Shown piece after piece: positions 17,536 to 25,735 of a DNA stretch of 64,000 nucleotides. The position numbers were made by a program, and so were the translations under genes. Each line of letters opens with the position of its first letter. Positions within the stretch are counted from its first letter, which is position 1. Origin of the DNA: Streptomyces sp. SID8374 (GTDB taxonomy: Bacteria > Actinomycetota > Actinomycetes > Streptomycetales > Streptomycetaceae). The stretch is taken from positions 4,526,001 through 4,590,000 of the forward strand of contig NZ_WWGH01000001.1 in the NCBI RefSeq assembly GCF_009865135.1, read 5' to 3'. Under the pieces are notes generated by a model, which saw only the letters and a list, made by a program, of their open reading frames with translations, was not told the DNA's origin and searched no databases.

Positions 17536-19107
17536 GTGACGCAGAGCGGACAGGGCGGCGAGCAGCAGCATCCCGCTGGACGACCCGCGCACGAAGGTGT
17601 CGTGCTGCCCTCCGACGGCGGTGCCCCCTGGATCCCGGGGGCGCCCACCGGCGGCCAGGCGGACCAGGGCGGGCAGCAGGCCGGGCCGGACGCCGGGCAG
17701 GCGGTGCCCGCGGGCGGCGAGCCGTGGGGCCGGCCCTGGGGGCCGCAGTCCGAAGTCCCGGGGCAGCCGGGCGGCCAGGCGCAGGGTGCGTACGGGTATC
17801 CGCAGCAGGCCCAGCAGCCCCAGGCTCAGCCGTTGCCGCCCGCGCAGGGGCAGGACCAGTACGGCCAGGACCAGCAGTACGGCCAGGCGTACGGGCAGGG
17901 CGGCGCGGGGGCGTACCAGCAGCCGCACCAGCCCCAGCACTCCGACCCGTACCAGCAGAATCAGCAGCACCAGCAGTACCCGCAGCAGCAGGGCCAGCCG
18001 TACCCGCCCCAACAGCAGCAGCACCACCAGCCCCAGCCGTACGCGCAGCCGCTCCCCCCGGAAGCGGGCGCCGGTCCCGGGGCGGGCCAGGGCCTCCCGG
18101 GCGGGGACGCCGACGCCACGCAGTACATCGCGCCGGTCCCGGCCGGCGGGGACGCGGACGCCACGCAGTACATACCCCCGGTGCCCGGCGGAGCCCCGTA
18201 CGGGATCAGGCCGGGCGCGCCGGAAGACCGGCAGCCGCCCGCGGAGTTCGACAACCTGTTCCGCTCCGAGGGCCCGGCGGACGCCACGACGCAGATGCCC
18301 CAGCAGCAGTACCACCAGCCCCAGCAGCCTCAGCAGGGTTACGGCTACCCGGGGCCCGGCAGCCAGTTGCCGCCCCAGGCGCCGCAGGGCTACCAGTCGG
18401 GGCTCCAGGGCCCGCGCGGCGGCGACGGAGCCGCCGAGCCGCCCCTGCACGACGACGGCGGCGACGCCCCCCGCAGGCGCTCGGCCCACATCCCGCTCAT
18501 CGCCGCCGTCGTCGTCGGCTGCGCGGTCGTCGGGCTCGGCGCCGGTGCGCTGCTCAGCGGCGGCGGCGACGAGGCCAAGGACGACAAGCAGCCCGTGGCG
18601 TCGCAGAGTTCACCCGCCACCGCCCCCACCACGAAGGCGGCCGCCGACCCCGCGAAGCCGCAGGCCGAGGCGTTGGACAAGCTGCTCGCCGACAGCAACA
18701 ACAGCCGTGCGGCGGTGATCAGCGCCGTGGAGAAGATCAAGTCCTGCAAGGACCTGGACCAGGCGAACACCGACCTCAGGGACGCCGCCCAGCAGCGCCG
18801 CGACCTGGTGACCCGGCTGGAGGGCCTGACCCTGGACCGGCTGCCGCAGCACGAGGCGCTCAACTCCTCGCTCACCAGGGCGTGGAGGGCCTCCGCCGCG
18901 GCCGACGAGCACTACGCCACCTGGGCCCGGCAGGCGAAGAAGAACAAGAGCGTCTGCAAGGGCGGCCAGGCCCGGTCGACCCGTGAGACGGCCCGCGCCA
19001 ACGAGCAGAGCGGCGTGGCGACCAAGGCCAAGCAGGAGGCCTCGGGGCTGTGGAACGCCATCGCCGAGAAGTACGGCCTGACCAAGCACACCCCCGTGGA
19101 GCTCTGA
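17536..19107 (+). CDS. Pro/Gln/Gly-rich single-pass membrane protein
   Basis: A 523-residue protein with a cytoplasmic low-complexity N-terminus of ~300 residues, dominated by PQQ, YQQ and GQ repeats and two copies of GGDADATQYI. One membrane segment (~317-340, PLIAAVVVGCAVVGLGAGALL) follows, then a ~180-residue extracytoplasmic alpha-helical domain with two Cys (IKSCKDLDQ, KSVCKGGQ). It resembles Streptomyces membrane proteins of unknown function with disordered repeat tails. GTG 17536 has a GTAGGAG ribosome site. The upstream 287 bp hold no gene. Confidence 0.8.
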   Translation: MTQSGQGGEQQHPAGRPAHEGVVLPSDGGAPWIPGAPTGGQADQGGQQAGPDAGQAVPAGGEPWGRPWGPQSEVPGQPGGQAQGAYGYPQQAQQPQAQPLPPAQGQDQYGQDQQYGQAYGQGGAGAYQQPHQPQHSDPYQQNQQHQQYPQQQGQPYPPQQQQHHQPQPYAQPLPPEAGAGPGAGQGLPGGDADATQYIAPVPAGGDADATQYIPPVPGGAPYGIRPGAPEDRQPPAEFDNLFRSEGPADATTQMPQQQYHQPQQPQQGYGYPGPGSQLPPQAPQGYQSGLQGPRGGDGAAEPPLHDDGGDAPRRRSAHIPLIAAVVVGCAVVGLGAGALLSGGGDEAKDDKQPVASQSSPATAPTTKAAADPAKPQAEALDKLLADSNNSRAAVISAVEKIKSCKDLDQANTDLRDAAQQRRDLVTRLEGLTLDRLPQHEALNSSLTRAWRASAAADEHYATWARQAKKNKSVCKGGQARSTRETARANEQSGVATKAKQEASGLWNAIAEKYGLTKHTPVEL

Positions 19108-19161
19108 CCGGACCGACCGGACCGTAGCGCTCCACGGGCCGGCGGGCGGGTGGGATCAGGT

Positions 19162-20442
19162 TCAGCCGACCGCCCGCCGGGCGTCCGACAGGGCCTCCGT
19201 CACATCCACGAAGCCCTTCTTCTGGGCGATCAGCCGCCCCTTGCGGACCACCTGGAACGTCACCTCCGCGTTGACGATGCGCGGGTAGGGCGAGGTGCCG
19301 AGCAGGTCCTTGAACCGCCAGCGGAGCACCGGGGTCAGACCGCCCGTGTCGACCTCGGTGCCCCGGTTGAGCGTGGACGTGACCTTGTTCGCGGTGATCG
19401 TGTCGTCGTCGATCGCCGCGACGACCGCCTTCAGCACGGTGTACGCGATCCAGGTGGTCTGCACGCCCGTGTCGTCCGGGTCGATGCGGTTGTCCCCGAA
19501 GGCGTACTTCCGGATCACGTCACGCATCCCGTTCCACCGGGCGTCGCCCGCGTCCGGGTACCAGCCGGTGATGTAGGCCCCCTCGAAGGGGCTCTTGGGG
19601 CCGCCCGTGCGGTCGATGAGCGGCTGGCTGACGCTGCCGAGCACGGAGGAGACCCTGACCCGCTCGCCCTCCGGCTCCAGTCGGCGGAAGGAGTCGAAGA
19701 AGGTCTCCGTACCGGCGCCGAGCACCGCCGTGACGCAGCTGCCGCCCTCGCGCCGGTCCAGCGCCTTGGCGGCCGGCTCGTCGTAGGAGGTGGCGTTCTC
19801 CGGGGCCAGGATGTCGGTGGACTCGGGCCGGTGGGCGGCGAGCAGCCCGGTGTTGAGGAGCTGCGGCATCCGGGCGCCGCCGAGCGAGTCGGGCCGCACC
19901 AGCGCGACCCGCTCGCAGCCGCCCGCGAGCTGCTGGCCGTGGCCCGCCAGGAGCGCCGACTGGCCGCCGTTGACCGGGTACGAGAGGTAGCTGCGGAACT
20001 CCTCGTCGGAGGCGCCGTAACCGCCGATGTACGGAATGCCGCCGGACTCCAGCACCGGGATGGCGCTCTGGCCGTGGCGGCTGTACGAGCCGACGACGGC
20101 GGCCACCTTCCGGTCCACGGCCTGCCGGGCGCACCGCTCGGCGCCCGCCGCGGTGTCGTGCTCGTCGCAGGTGATCACGCGCAGCTCGCGGCCGTCGATG
20201 CCGCCCTGCTCGTTGATCCAGCGCGCGTACGTCCTGGCCATCGCGGGGACGCCCGGCATGCTCACCGCGTCGGCGTCGTCCACCCGGTCGGGCGCCCAGG
20301 TCATCACGGTGACGGGTTCCCCCGAGCCCCCCGAGCCGCCGGGGAGCGCACCGCAGCCGGAGAGCAGCAGCGCCCCGGCCGCGACCGTGCCGATGACGAA
20401 CTGGAAGGGGCGGGGGATGGCGGTGCGTCTCCGTCCGGTCAT
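19162..20442 (-). CDS. ABC transporter substrate-binding lipoprotein (branched-chain amino acid type)
   Basis: A 426-residue lipoprotein starting at ATG 20442. The signal is followed by lipobox LLLSGC and a Gly/Ser linker, then a two-lobed periplasmic-binding fold of the Leu/Ile/Val family (VTVMTWAPDRV, ARTYARWINEQGGIDG, VAAVVGSYSRHGQSA, VFQVVRKGRL at the end). No permease or ATPase is adjacent, so it is an orphan binding protein that may serve a receptor-like function. The frame extends upstream to 20976 but only as antisense of the next gene. Confidence 0.87.
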   Translation of the reverse strand: MTGRRRTAIPRPFQFVIGTVAAGALLLSGCGALPGGSGGSGEPVTVMTWAPDRVDDADAVSMPGVPAMARTYARWINEQGGIDGRELRVITCDEHDTAAGAERCARQAVDRKVAAVVGSYSRHGQSAIPVLESGGIPYIGGYGASDEEFRSYLSYPVNGGQSALLAGHGQQLAGGCERVALVRPDSLGGARMPQLLNTGLLAAHRPESTDILAPENATSYDEPAAKALDRREGGSCVTAVLGAGTETFFDSFRRLEPEGERVRVSSVLGSVSQPLIDRTGGPKSPFEGAYITGWYPDAGDARWNGMRDVIRKYAFGDNRIDPDDTGVQTTWIAYTVLKAVVAAIDDDTITANKVTSTLNRGTEVDTGGLTPVLRWRFKDLLGTSPYPRIVNAEVTFQVVRKGRLIAQKKGFVDVTEALSDARRAVG

Positions 20443-20565
20443 GGACAGCAACGCTCCCGCCCCAGGGGTAACGCCACGGTGTGCCGTGTTCAACGCTCGG
20501 TGACGTCCAGGTGAATTACGGGGGCCCGCGCGAGTCCGCCGAAAAGGAACGTACGATCGACGACC

Positions 20566-21063
20566 GTGCAGCAAGGTTCGGAGAACTCTTCCCGTCGCGG
20601 CCGTCGCTCCTCCACCATGGGCGTCATGCCGCTCACTGACATGCCGTGGTGGCGCTGGCGCACCAACGTGCGCTCGGCGCTGCACATGCTCTCCGACCCC
20701 GTCTTCCACCACGAGTGCTGGCTCGCCGGCCGGGAGGGGTACGGGGACGTCACCGACGCCGTGTACCGCCTGGTCGAGGACACCTGGCTGGACAACTGGT
20801 CCGCCGAGAAGTACGTCGGCACCATATTCAGGGACTCCGCCGAGGCGGCCGCCGTCGACACCGCCGCCCTGCGTGTCCTGCGGATCATGCACCAGGTCGG
20901 CGCGGACGCCCCCGTCTCCGCCTATCTGGAGCACCACGGCTGGCCGGAGGCGGTCCGCGCGGCGCGCGAGGCGCATGTGATGCTCGCCACCAACGACGCC
21001 GAGGACCCGGACATCCCGCCGCGCTCCCTGGACGTCATCCGCATCATGACCAGGGCCGCCTAG
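20566..21063 (+). CDS. SCO4402-family conserved protein
   Basis: A 165-residue cytoplasmic protein with the family core MPWWRWRTNVRSALHMLSDP, YGDVTDAVYRLVEDTWLDNW and EKYVGTIFRDS. It belongs to the SCO4402 family, whose gene sits beside purU in S. coelicolor as here. No biochemical role is known to me. GTG 20566 is the outermost start; ATG 20617 or 20626 could serve. Its TAG stop lies on the left boundary of a MITE-like element. Confidence 0.85.
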   Translation: MQQGSENSSRRGRRSSTMGVMPLTDMPWWRWRTNVRSALHMLSDPVFHHECWLAGREGYGDVTDAVYRLVEDTWLDNWSAEKYVGTIFRDSAEAAAVDTAALRVLRIMHQVGADAPVSAYLEHHGWPEAVRAAREAHVMLATNDAEDPDIPPRSLDVIRIMTRAA

Positions 21064-21274
21064 GGCCTGTCGTCAAACTGCCGTCTGCCGTGCGGCGTCT
21101 GGCACGCACTCCCCCAAGCTCTCGGCTTCGCTTGAGCAGGGGGGACCCCCTCCGGCGTTGCCGAAATGGCCAAGTAGCTCCGCTACGAGGCCATTCCGGC
21201 GCCGTGCGATCGCACGCACCAGACGCCGCGCGGCCGCCCTTCGGGCGACGACGGCAGTTTGACGACAGGCCCTA
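21061..21274. mobile_element. 210-bp MITE-like element with terminal inverted repeats and TA duplication
   Basis: The element at 21063-21272 begins with GGGCCTGTCGTCAAACTGCC and ends with its exact reverse complement; the match runs at least 23 bp and resumes inside at GCGGCGTCTGG. A TA dinucleotide flanks both ends (21061-21062 and 21273-21274), the target duplication of IS630/Tc1-like transposases. It has no ORF. Internal stems include CAAGCTCTCGGCTTCGCTTG. It fills the gap between the SCO4402-family gene and purU. Confidence 0.8.
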
Positions 21275-21303
21275 GTACGCGGCGGCTGTGGCACCCTACG
21301 AGG

Positions 21304-22203
21304 ATGACCGCACCGCAGCCCACCGCCCCCCAGGCCGCCTCGGACACCGCGCTGCCCGAGCAGTACGTCCTCACGCTCTCGTGCCCCGACAAACAGGGCA
21401 TCGTGCACGCCGTGTCGAGTTACCTCTTCATGACCGGCTGCAACATCGAGGACAGCCAGCAGTTCGGGGACCACGACACGGGTCTGTTCTTCATGCGGGT
21501 CCACTTCTCGGCGGACGCCTCCGTGACGGTCGACAAGCTGCGCGCCAGCTTCGCCGCCATCGGGGAGGCCTTCCGGATGGAGTGGCAGATCCACCGGGCC
21601 GCGGAGCGGATGCGGATCGTGCTGATGGTCAGCAAGTTCGGCCACTGCCTCAACGACCTGCTGTTCCGCTCCCGTACGGGGGCGCTGCCCGTGGAGATCG
21701 CCGCCGTCGTCTCCAACCACACGGAGTTCGCCGAGCTCACCGCCTCGTACGGCATCCCCTTCCGCCACCTGCCGGTGACGAAGGACAACAAGCCGGAGGC
21801 CGAGGCGCAGCTGCTGGAGCTGGTCCGCGAGGAGGACGTGGAGCTGGTCGTCCTCGCCCGCTACATGCAGGTCCTCTCGGACGACCTGTGCAAGCAGCTG
21901 AGCGGCCGGATCATCAACATCCACCACTCGTTCCTGCCGAGCTTCAAGGGCGCCAAGCCCTACCACCAGGCGCACGCCCGGGGCGTGAAGCTGATCGGCG
22001 CCACCGCGCACTACGTCACCGCCGACCTCGACGAGGGCCCGATCATCGAGCAGGAGGTGGAGCGCGTCGGCCACGACGTGACCCCCGACCAGCTCGTCGC
22101 GATCGGCCGGGACGTGGAGTGCCAGGCGCTGGCCCGTGCGGTGAAGTGGCACGCGGAGCGGCGCATCCTGCTCAACGGCCGCCGTACGGTGATCTTCAAC
22201 TGA
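21304..22203 (+). CDS. purU: Formyltetrahydrofolate deformylase
   Basis: A 299-residue enzyme that hydrolyses 10-formyl-THF to formate and THF, balancing one-carbon pools. An N-terminal ACT domain (~20-95, YVLTLSCPDKQGIVHAVS) precedes a formyltransferase domain. The latter has NIHHSFLPSFKGAKPYHQA, which holds the catalytic Asn and His (about N205 and H207), and DLDEGPII with the catalytic Asp (about D243). The start is ATG 21304, 30 bp after the MITE; the frame is open for 15 codons upstream into the element, but those codons are MITE sequence. Confidence 0.96.
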   Translation: MTAPQPTAPQAASDTALPEQYVLTLSCPDKQGIVHAVSSYLFMTGCNIEDSQQFGDHDTGLFFMRVHFSADASVTVDKLRASFAAIGEAFRMEWQIHRAAERMRIVLMVSKFGHCLNDLLFRSRTGALPVEIAAVVSNHTEFAELTASYGIPFRHLPVTKDNKPEAEAQLLELVREEDVELVVLARYMQVLSDDLCKQLSGRIINIHHSFLPSFKGAKPYHQAHARGVKLIGATAHYVTADLDEGPIIEQEVERVGHDVTPDQLVAIGRDVECQALARAVKWHAERRILLNGRRTVIFN

Positions 22204-22218
22204 CCCGCGTACGGACGG

Positions 22219-23703
22219 CTACAGGCGGCTGAGCGAGGCCGACGCGAACAGTACGTCGCGGATGGCCTCGCGGTCGCCCTCCTGGCCCGCCGCCGCTTCG
22301 ACCGGCGAGATGTGGCCCGCGACGAGCTGGCAGAACTCCACCCCGTTCAGGGCCACCTGCGCCACCGCGCGGTCGGGCGAGCCGACGGCGGCCGGTGAGT
22401 CGAGGGCGATGTACCAGTCACCGCCGCCGTGCCCCTCGACCTCCAGATGGAGCGAGCGGCCCGGCTCACCGGGCGCCACCAGGTCCCTGACCGGTCCGGC
22501 GAGCCCGGCGCGGCGGCGCCCCGCGAGGGCGGCCGGGAGCATCCGGGCGGCCAGGTCGATCATCCGGTGCAGATGGGCGGCGGACGGCGGCCGGTACGGG
22601 TAGTCCACCGCCTCCGCGATGTCCGTGCCGTGCACCCAGCACTCGAACGCCCGGTCCAGCAGCGCGTCCTGGAGGGGCAGGGCGAAATCGCCGTACGAGA
22701 CGGAGCGCTCGGCCACGTTCGGCCCGGCCAGCGACACCGTACGGATCAGCTCGTGGGTGAGGTCGCGCCAGGGCTCACGGACGGCCCGGGTGGCGGGCGG
22801 GTGCGTGGCCGCCCAGTACGTCTCGGTGCGCCGGGCCGGCGAGAGCGGCACCTCGGCCCCGCCGGTCACCCCGTCCGCGCCGAGCGGGTCGTCCAGGCCG
22901 AGGGCGGCGGAGACCAGCCCGTCGACGGCCATCAGATGGCCGATCACCCCGGCGACCGTGGTCCGGCGGGTGACCGCGCGCTCCTCCTCGAACCACTGGA
23001 GCCGCACCGGCGCGTGCCACTCGGAGTCGCCGATGTCGCGGAGCAGCGCGTCCAGCCGGGCGGTCTCGGCGTCGTACGCCGTGGCCCACTCCGGAATCGG
23101 GATGCGGGCCGGCCGGCGCCCCAGGCAGCCGTCCAGCACCCGGGTCCGCAGCGTCGGATCGAGGTCCAGCGAGCCGTCGGTGTGCAGCAGCCCCACCGCG
23201 TCCCGCAACCGCAGCGCCTCGTCCGCACAGGGTGCGCACTCGGTGAGGTGTTCCTCGACGGCTGCGGTCTCCTCGGCCGAACAGGCTGAGAGCGCCCAGG
23301 CACCGAGGAGGGCCTTGAGGACCTGGTGGGAGAGGACCGGGGCGGAGGCGTCGGTCACGGTGTCGGGCGGCACGGCGGCGAGGTCCGGGCCGACGGGCTC
23401 ATCATCAGCCGCGTCGGGTTCATCGGGCACGGCCACGGCGTCCTCAGGCACAGCCTCGTCCCCGGGCCCGGCCTCCTCCGCCGCCGCGCCCGCCTCGGGC
23501 ACGGCCACGACGCCCTCGTCCTCCTCCGGAACCCCTTGCTCCGGCACGGCCTCGTCCGGCGTGAGGGCTCCCGGCGGCGGCAGCACGGGGCGCGCCACCG
23601 CCTCCAGGTCGAGGTCGTCCACCGCGCCGCGCGGGCCCGGTATGCGCCGTGCGCCCCGCACCTCGTCGTCGCGGCGGTCGCCCTCGCGCCCGTCGCCGCT
23701 CAC
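22219..23703 (-). CDS. Anti-sigma zinc-finger protein fused to a mycothiol-dependent MDMPI domain
   Basis: A 494-residue protein. Residues ~1-125 are acidic and disordered (Pro/Glu/Asp/Ala/Val repeats). Residues ~128-175 form a zf-HC2 anti-sigma finger with the H-x3-C-x2-C core VEEHLTECAPCADE. A ~310-residue maleylpyruvate isomerase-like region follows (MDMPI_N: VTRRTTVAGVIGHLMAVDGL). It overlaps the stop of the upstream ECF sigma gene by four bases, so it is most likely the cognate anti-sigma factor, with the MDMPI part as a possible thiol or ligand sensor. No membrane segment is visible. Confidence 0.85.
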   Translation of the reverse strand: MSGDGREGDRRDDEVRGARRIPGPRGAVDDLDLEAVARPVLPPPGALTPDEAVPEQGVPEEDEGVVAVPEAGAAAEEAGPGDEAVPEDAVAVPDEPDAADDEPVGPDLAAVPPDTVTDASAPVLSHQVLKALLGAWALSACSAEETAAVEEHLTECAPCADEALRLRDAVGLLHTDGSLDLDPTLRTRVLDGCLGRRPARIPIPEWATAYDAETARLDALLRDIGDSEWHAPVRLQWFEEERAVTRRTTVAGVIGHLMAVDGLVSAALGLDDPLGADGVTGGAEVPLSPARRTETYWAATHPPATRAVREPWRDLTHELIRTVSLAGPNVAERSVSYGDFALPLQDALLDRAFECWVHGTDIAEAVDYPYRPPSAAHLHRMIDLAARMLPAALAGRRRAGLAGPVRDLVAPGEPGRSLHLEVEGHGGGDWYIALDSPAAVGSPDRAVAQVALNGVEFCQLVAGHISPVEAAAGQEGDREAIRDVLFASASLSRL

Positions 23704-24293
23704 CGGACGCGTCCGTAACCGGGTGGGGAGGACCCTTCGAGCGGCCGGGTGTTGGCGGTGGACAGCAGCTGGAGCCCCAGCCGGAGCCGGCGGCGGGCCT
23801 CGTCCTCGGTGACCCCGAGGTCGGCCGCGGTCTGCCGGTAGTCCCGGCGCTGGATGTACGCCAGCTCCAGCGCCTGCCGCAGGGAGACGGGCATCGAGGA
23901 GACGATGTAGTCGGCCCGGGCCGCCGCGGTGGCGCTGCGCACCCGCCGCTCCAGCTCCTCCGGGTCCGGCACGGCACCCTCGCCGTGCTCCTCGGCGTAC
24001 GCGGCGGCGGCAGCGCGCCGCAGCCGCTGCACGGAGTGGCGGTGGGTGAGCTTGGCGACCCAGGAGCGCATGGAGCCCTGCTTCGGGTCGTACGCCTCGG
24101 GGTTCTCCCAGACCTGGGCGAAGACCTCGCGGGTGACCAGGTCGGCGGCGTCCTCGTCGTCCAGCATCCGGTGCGCCTGGCTGTGGACGAGCGAGGCGAA
24201 CCGGTCGTACAGCTCACCGAGTGCCGCCGCCTCACCGCAGGCCAGCCTCTGCTGCATCCTGCGGTCCCAGCGGGGCGGTGTGTCCTTCGCCAT
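23700..24293 (-). CDS. ECF-type RNA polymerase sigma factor
   Basis: A 197-residue sigma factor with region 2 (~10-80, ALGELYDRFASLVHSQAHRML, FAQVWENPEAYDP) and region 4 (~120-180, MPVSLRQALELAYIQRRDYRQTAADLG). It starts at ATG 24293; the frame opens upstream but without a ribosome site. It overlaps the anti-sigma gene downstream (ATGA), giving a sigma/anti-sigma operon. A divergent STAS gene lies 269 bp away, so a partner-switching layer is possible. Confidence 0.92.
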   Translation of the reverse strand: MAKDTPPRWDRRMQQRLACGEAAALGELYDRFASLVHSQAHRMLDDEDAADLVTREVFAQVWENPEAYDPKQGSMRSWVAKLTHRHSVQRLRRAAAAAYAEEHGEGAVPDPEELERRVRSATAAARADYIVSSMPVSLRQALELAYIQRRDYRQTAADLGVTEDEARRRLRLGLQLLSTANTRPLEGSSPPGYGRVR

Positions 24294-24562
24294 GAAACCC
24301 CCAGCCCCCGGCACTGTCGCCCAGCTCCGTGATGTTCTGCGATGCCTCGTGATCCAGCCTCTGCCCTTGCTGTCCGAATGTAGTCGTCCGCGCGGGCCCC
24401 GCACCTGCCTTTGCCGCAACTGTCCGATGTAAGGACGGCTCGCTCTCCACCAATCGATTTCGGCCGTTCTCCCCGGCCCGCCTTCCCTGAGCAGGGGAAA
24501 CCGGCCGAAGTGATCATTTCCACCGGAAACCCCCTGGGCCCCGGAGGCCGGGGAGGTGTTTC

Positions 24563-25018
24563 ATGGATGCGCGGTTGGGCAGCCGCGAGGAGGAACGGAA
24601 ACTTCCGGATTGCCGGGAGCCCCGGAACGAGAGGTCCAGTCGCGTGACGCTGAAGGTGGACGAGACCGAGCAGGGCGACTGGACCGTGCTGCGGATACAC
24701 GGTGAACTCGATCTCGTGAGCTCACCCGTCGTGCGTCAGTCCGTCCACGACGCGGTGGCGGAGGGGCAGCACGATGTGGTCCTCGACCTCTCCGACGTCT
24801 TCTTCTGCGATTCCAGCGGGGTGGGTGTACTGATCGCCTCGCGCCGCCTGATGAAGTCCTGCGGCGGCCGGCTGCGGCTGATCCTCCCGGCCCGGGGCGC
24901 CGAGGACGGCTCCCACGTCAACAAGGTGCTGGGCGCGCTGGGCGTGCGCAGGCTCTTCGACGTCTACCCGGACACGGTGTCCGCGATCGACGAGGCGTGC
25001 GAGCCGCTGACGGCCTGA
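24563..25018 (+). CDS. STAS-domain anti-sigma factor antagonist
   Basis: A 151-residue protein. A ~28-residue polar leader is followed by a SpoIIAA-like STAS domain: VLRIHGELDLVSSPVVRQ, then the phosphorylation-site motif DLSDVFFCDSSGVGVLI, in which the Ser pair follows the conserved Asp. Such proteins are phosphorylated by HATPase-type anti-sigma kinases and, when dephosphorylated, free a sigma factor. ATG 24563 has GGGGAGG at good spacing. A candidate kinase partner (ATP-binding protein at 31310) is in the window but not adjacent. Confidence 0.92.
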   Translation: MDARLGSREEERKLPDCREPRNERSSRVTLKVDETEQGDWTVLRIHGELDLVSSPVVRQSVHDAVAEGQHDVVLDLSDVFFCDSSGVGVLIASRRLMKSCGGRLRLILPARGAEDGSHVNKVLGALGVRRLFDVYPDTVSAIDEACEPLTA

Positions 25019-25133
25019 GCGCGCGTCCGGTGGCGTGTGACCGGCCGAAAGCGTTCGGTGCTGAAGCGAGGTTGTCACACAGGAGGCGTCGCTCGGTGAC
25101 ACGTGGAGGCTCCGGGCGACGTACGCTCCCCGC

Positions 25134-25661
25134 ATGGACAGCGCAGAGTACGAGCGAAAGATCGCGCACCGCTTCGCCGCCTTCGACCAGGACGGCAACG
25201 GCACCATCGATCGCGCCGATTTCAACGCCGCAGCCGCCCGTCTGCTCACCGAGTTCGGTACGACGGCCCGCTGCGACAAGGGCCAGGCCCTCTACACCGG
25301 GGCCGAGGCCTTCTGGCAGGGCATGGCGGGGATCGCCGATGTGGACGGGGACCAGCGGGTCACCCGTGAGGAGTTCGTCGGCGGGGCGGTCAAGCGGCTC
25401 CGGGACAACCCCGAGCGGTTCGCCGAGATCGCCCGCCCCTTCCTGCGGGCGGCGATCGCGGTGGCCGACAGCGAGAACGGGGACGGCCGGGCCTCGGTGG
25501 CCTCCGTGGAGCGGGCGCTGAAGGTGCTCGGGGCCAGCGCCGAGATCGCGGGCATCGCGGCCCAGAGCCTGGACACCGACCGGGACGGGCTGATCGCCGA
25601 GAACGACGTGGTGGCCGCGCTCGCGGTGTACTTCACGGTGATCGAGCCGGACGACAAGTAA
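25134..25661 (+). CDS. EF-hand calcium-binding protein (calerythrin-like)
   Basis: A 175-residue cytoplasmic protein with four EF-hand positions: DQDGNGTIDRADF (~18-30), DVDGDQRVTREEF (~69-81), a degenerate third loop DSENGDGRASVASVE, and DTDRDGLIAENDV (~145-157). Loops 1, 2 and 4 keep the usual acidic ligands; loop 3 has an insertion and probably binds poorly. The layout fits the calerythrin/Cab group of Streptomyces calcium buffers or sensors. Confidence 0.93.
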   Translation: MDSAEYERKIAHRFAAFDQDGNGTIDRADFNAAAARLLTEFGTTARCDKGQALYTGAEAFWQGMAGIADVDGDQRVTREEFVGGAVKRLRDNPERFAEIARPFLRAAIAVADSENGDGRASVASVERALKVLGASAEIAGIAAQSLDTDRDGLIAENDVVAALAVYFTVIEPDDK

Positions 25662-25670
25662 CCGCCGCCA

Positions 25671-25705
25671 GGGTTACGGAGCTGGGTGAGCCACCTCCGT
25701 AACCC
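25671..25705. terminator. Bidirectional terminator between convergent genes
   Basis: GGGTTACGGAG, a 13-nt loop, then CTCCGTAACCC form a perfect 11-bp stem between the EF-hand gene and the convergent ligase gene. Confidence 0.7.
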
Positions 25706-25735
25706 CTCCCTCAGGTGCTCCCGCCGGAGCCCCGC

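Noticed and set aside
21259..21303. Upstream extension of purU to 21259
   Set aside because: These codons lie within the MITE right end; ATG 21304 matches the family start better.
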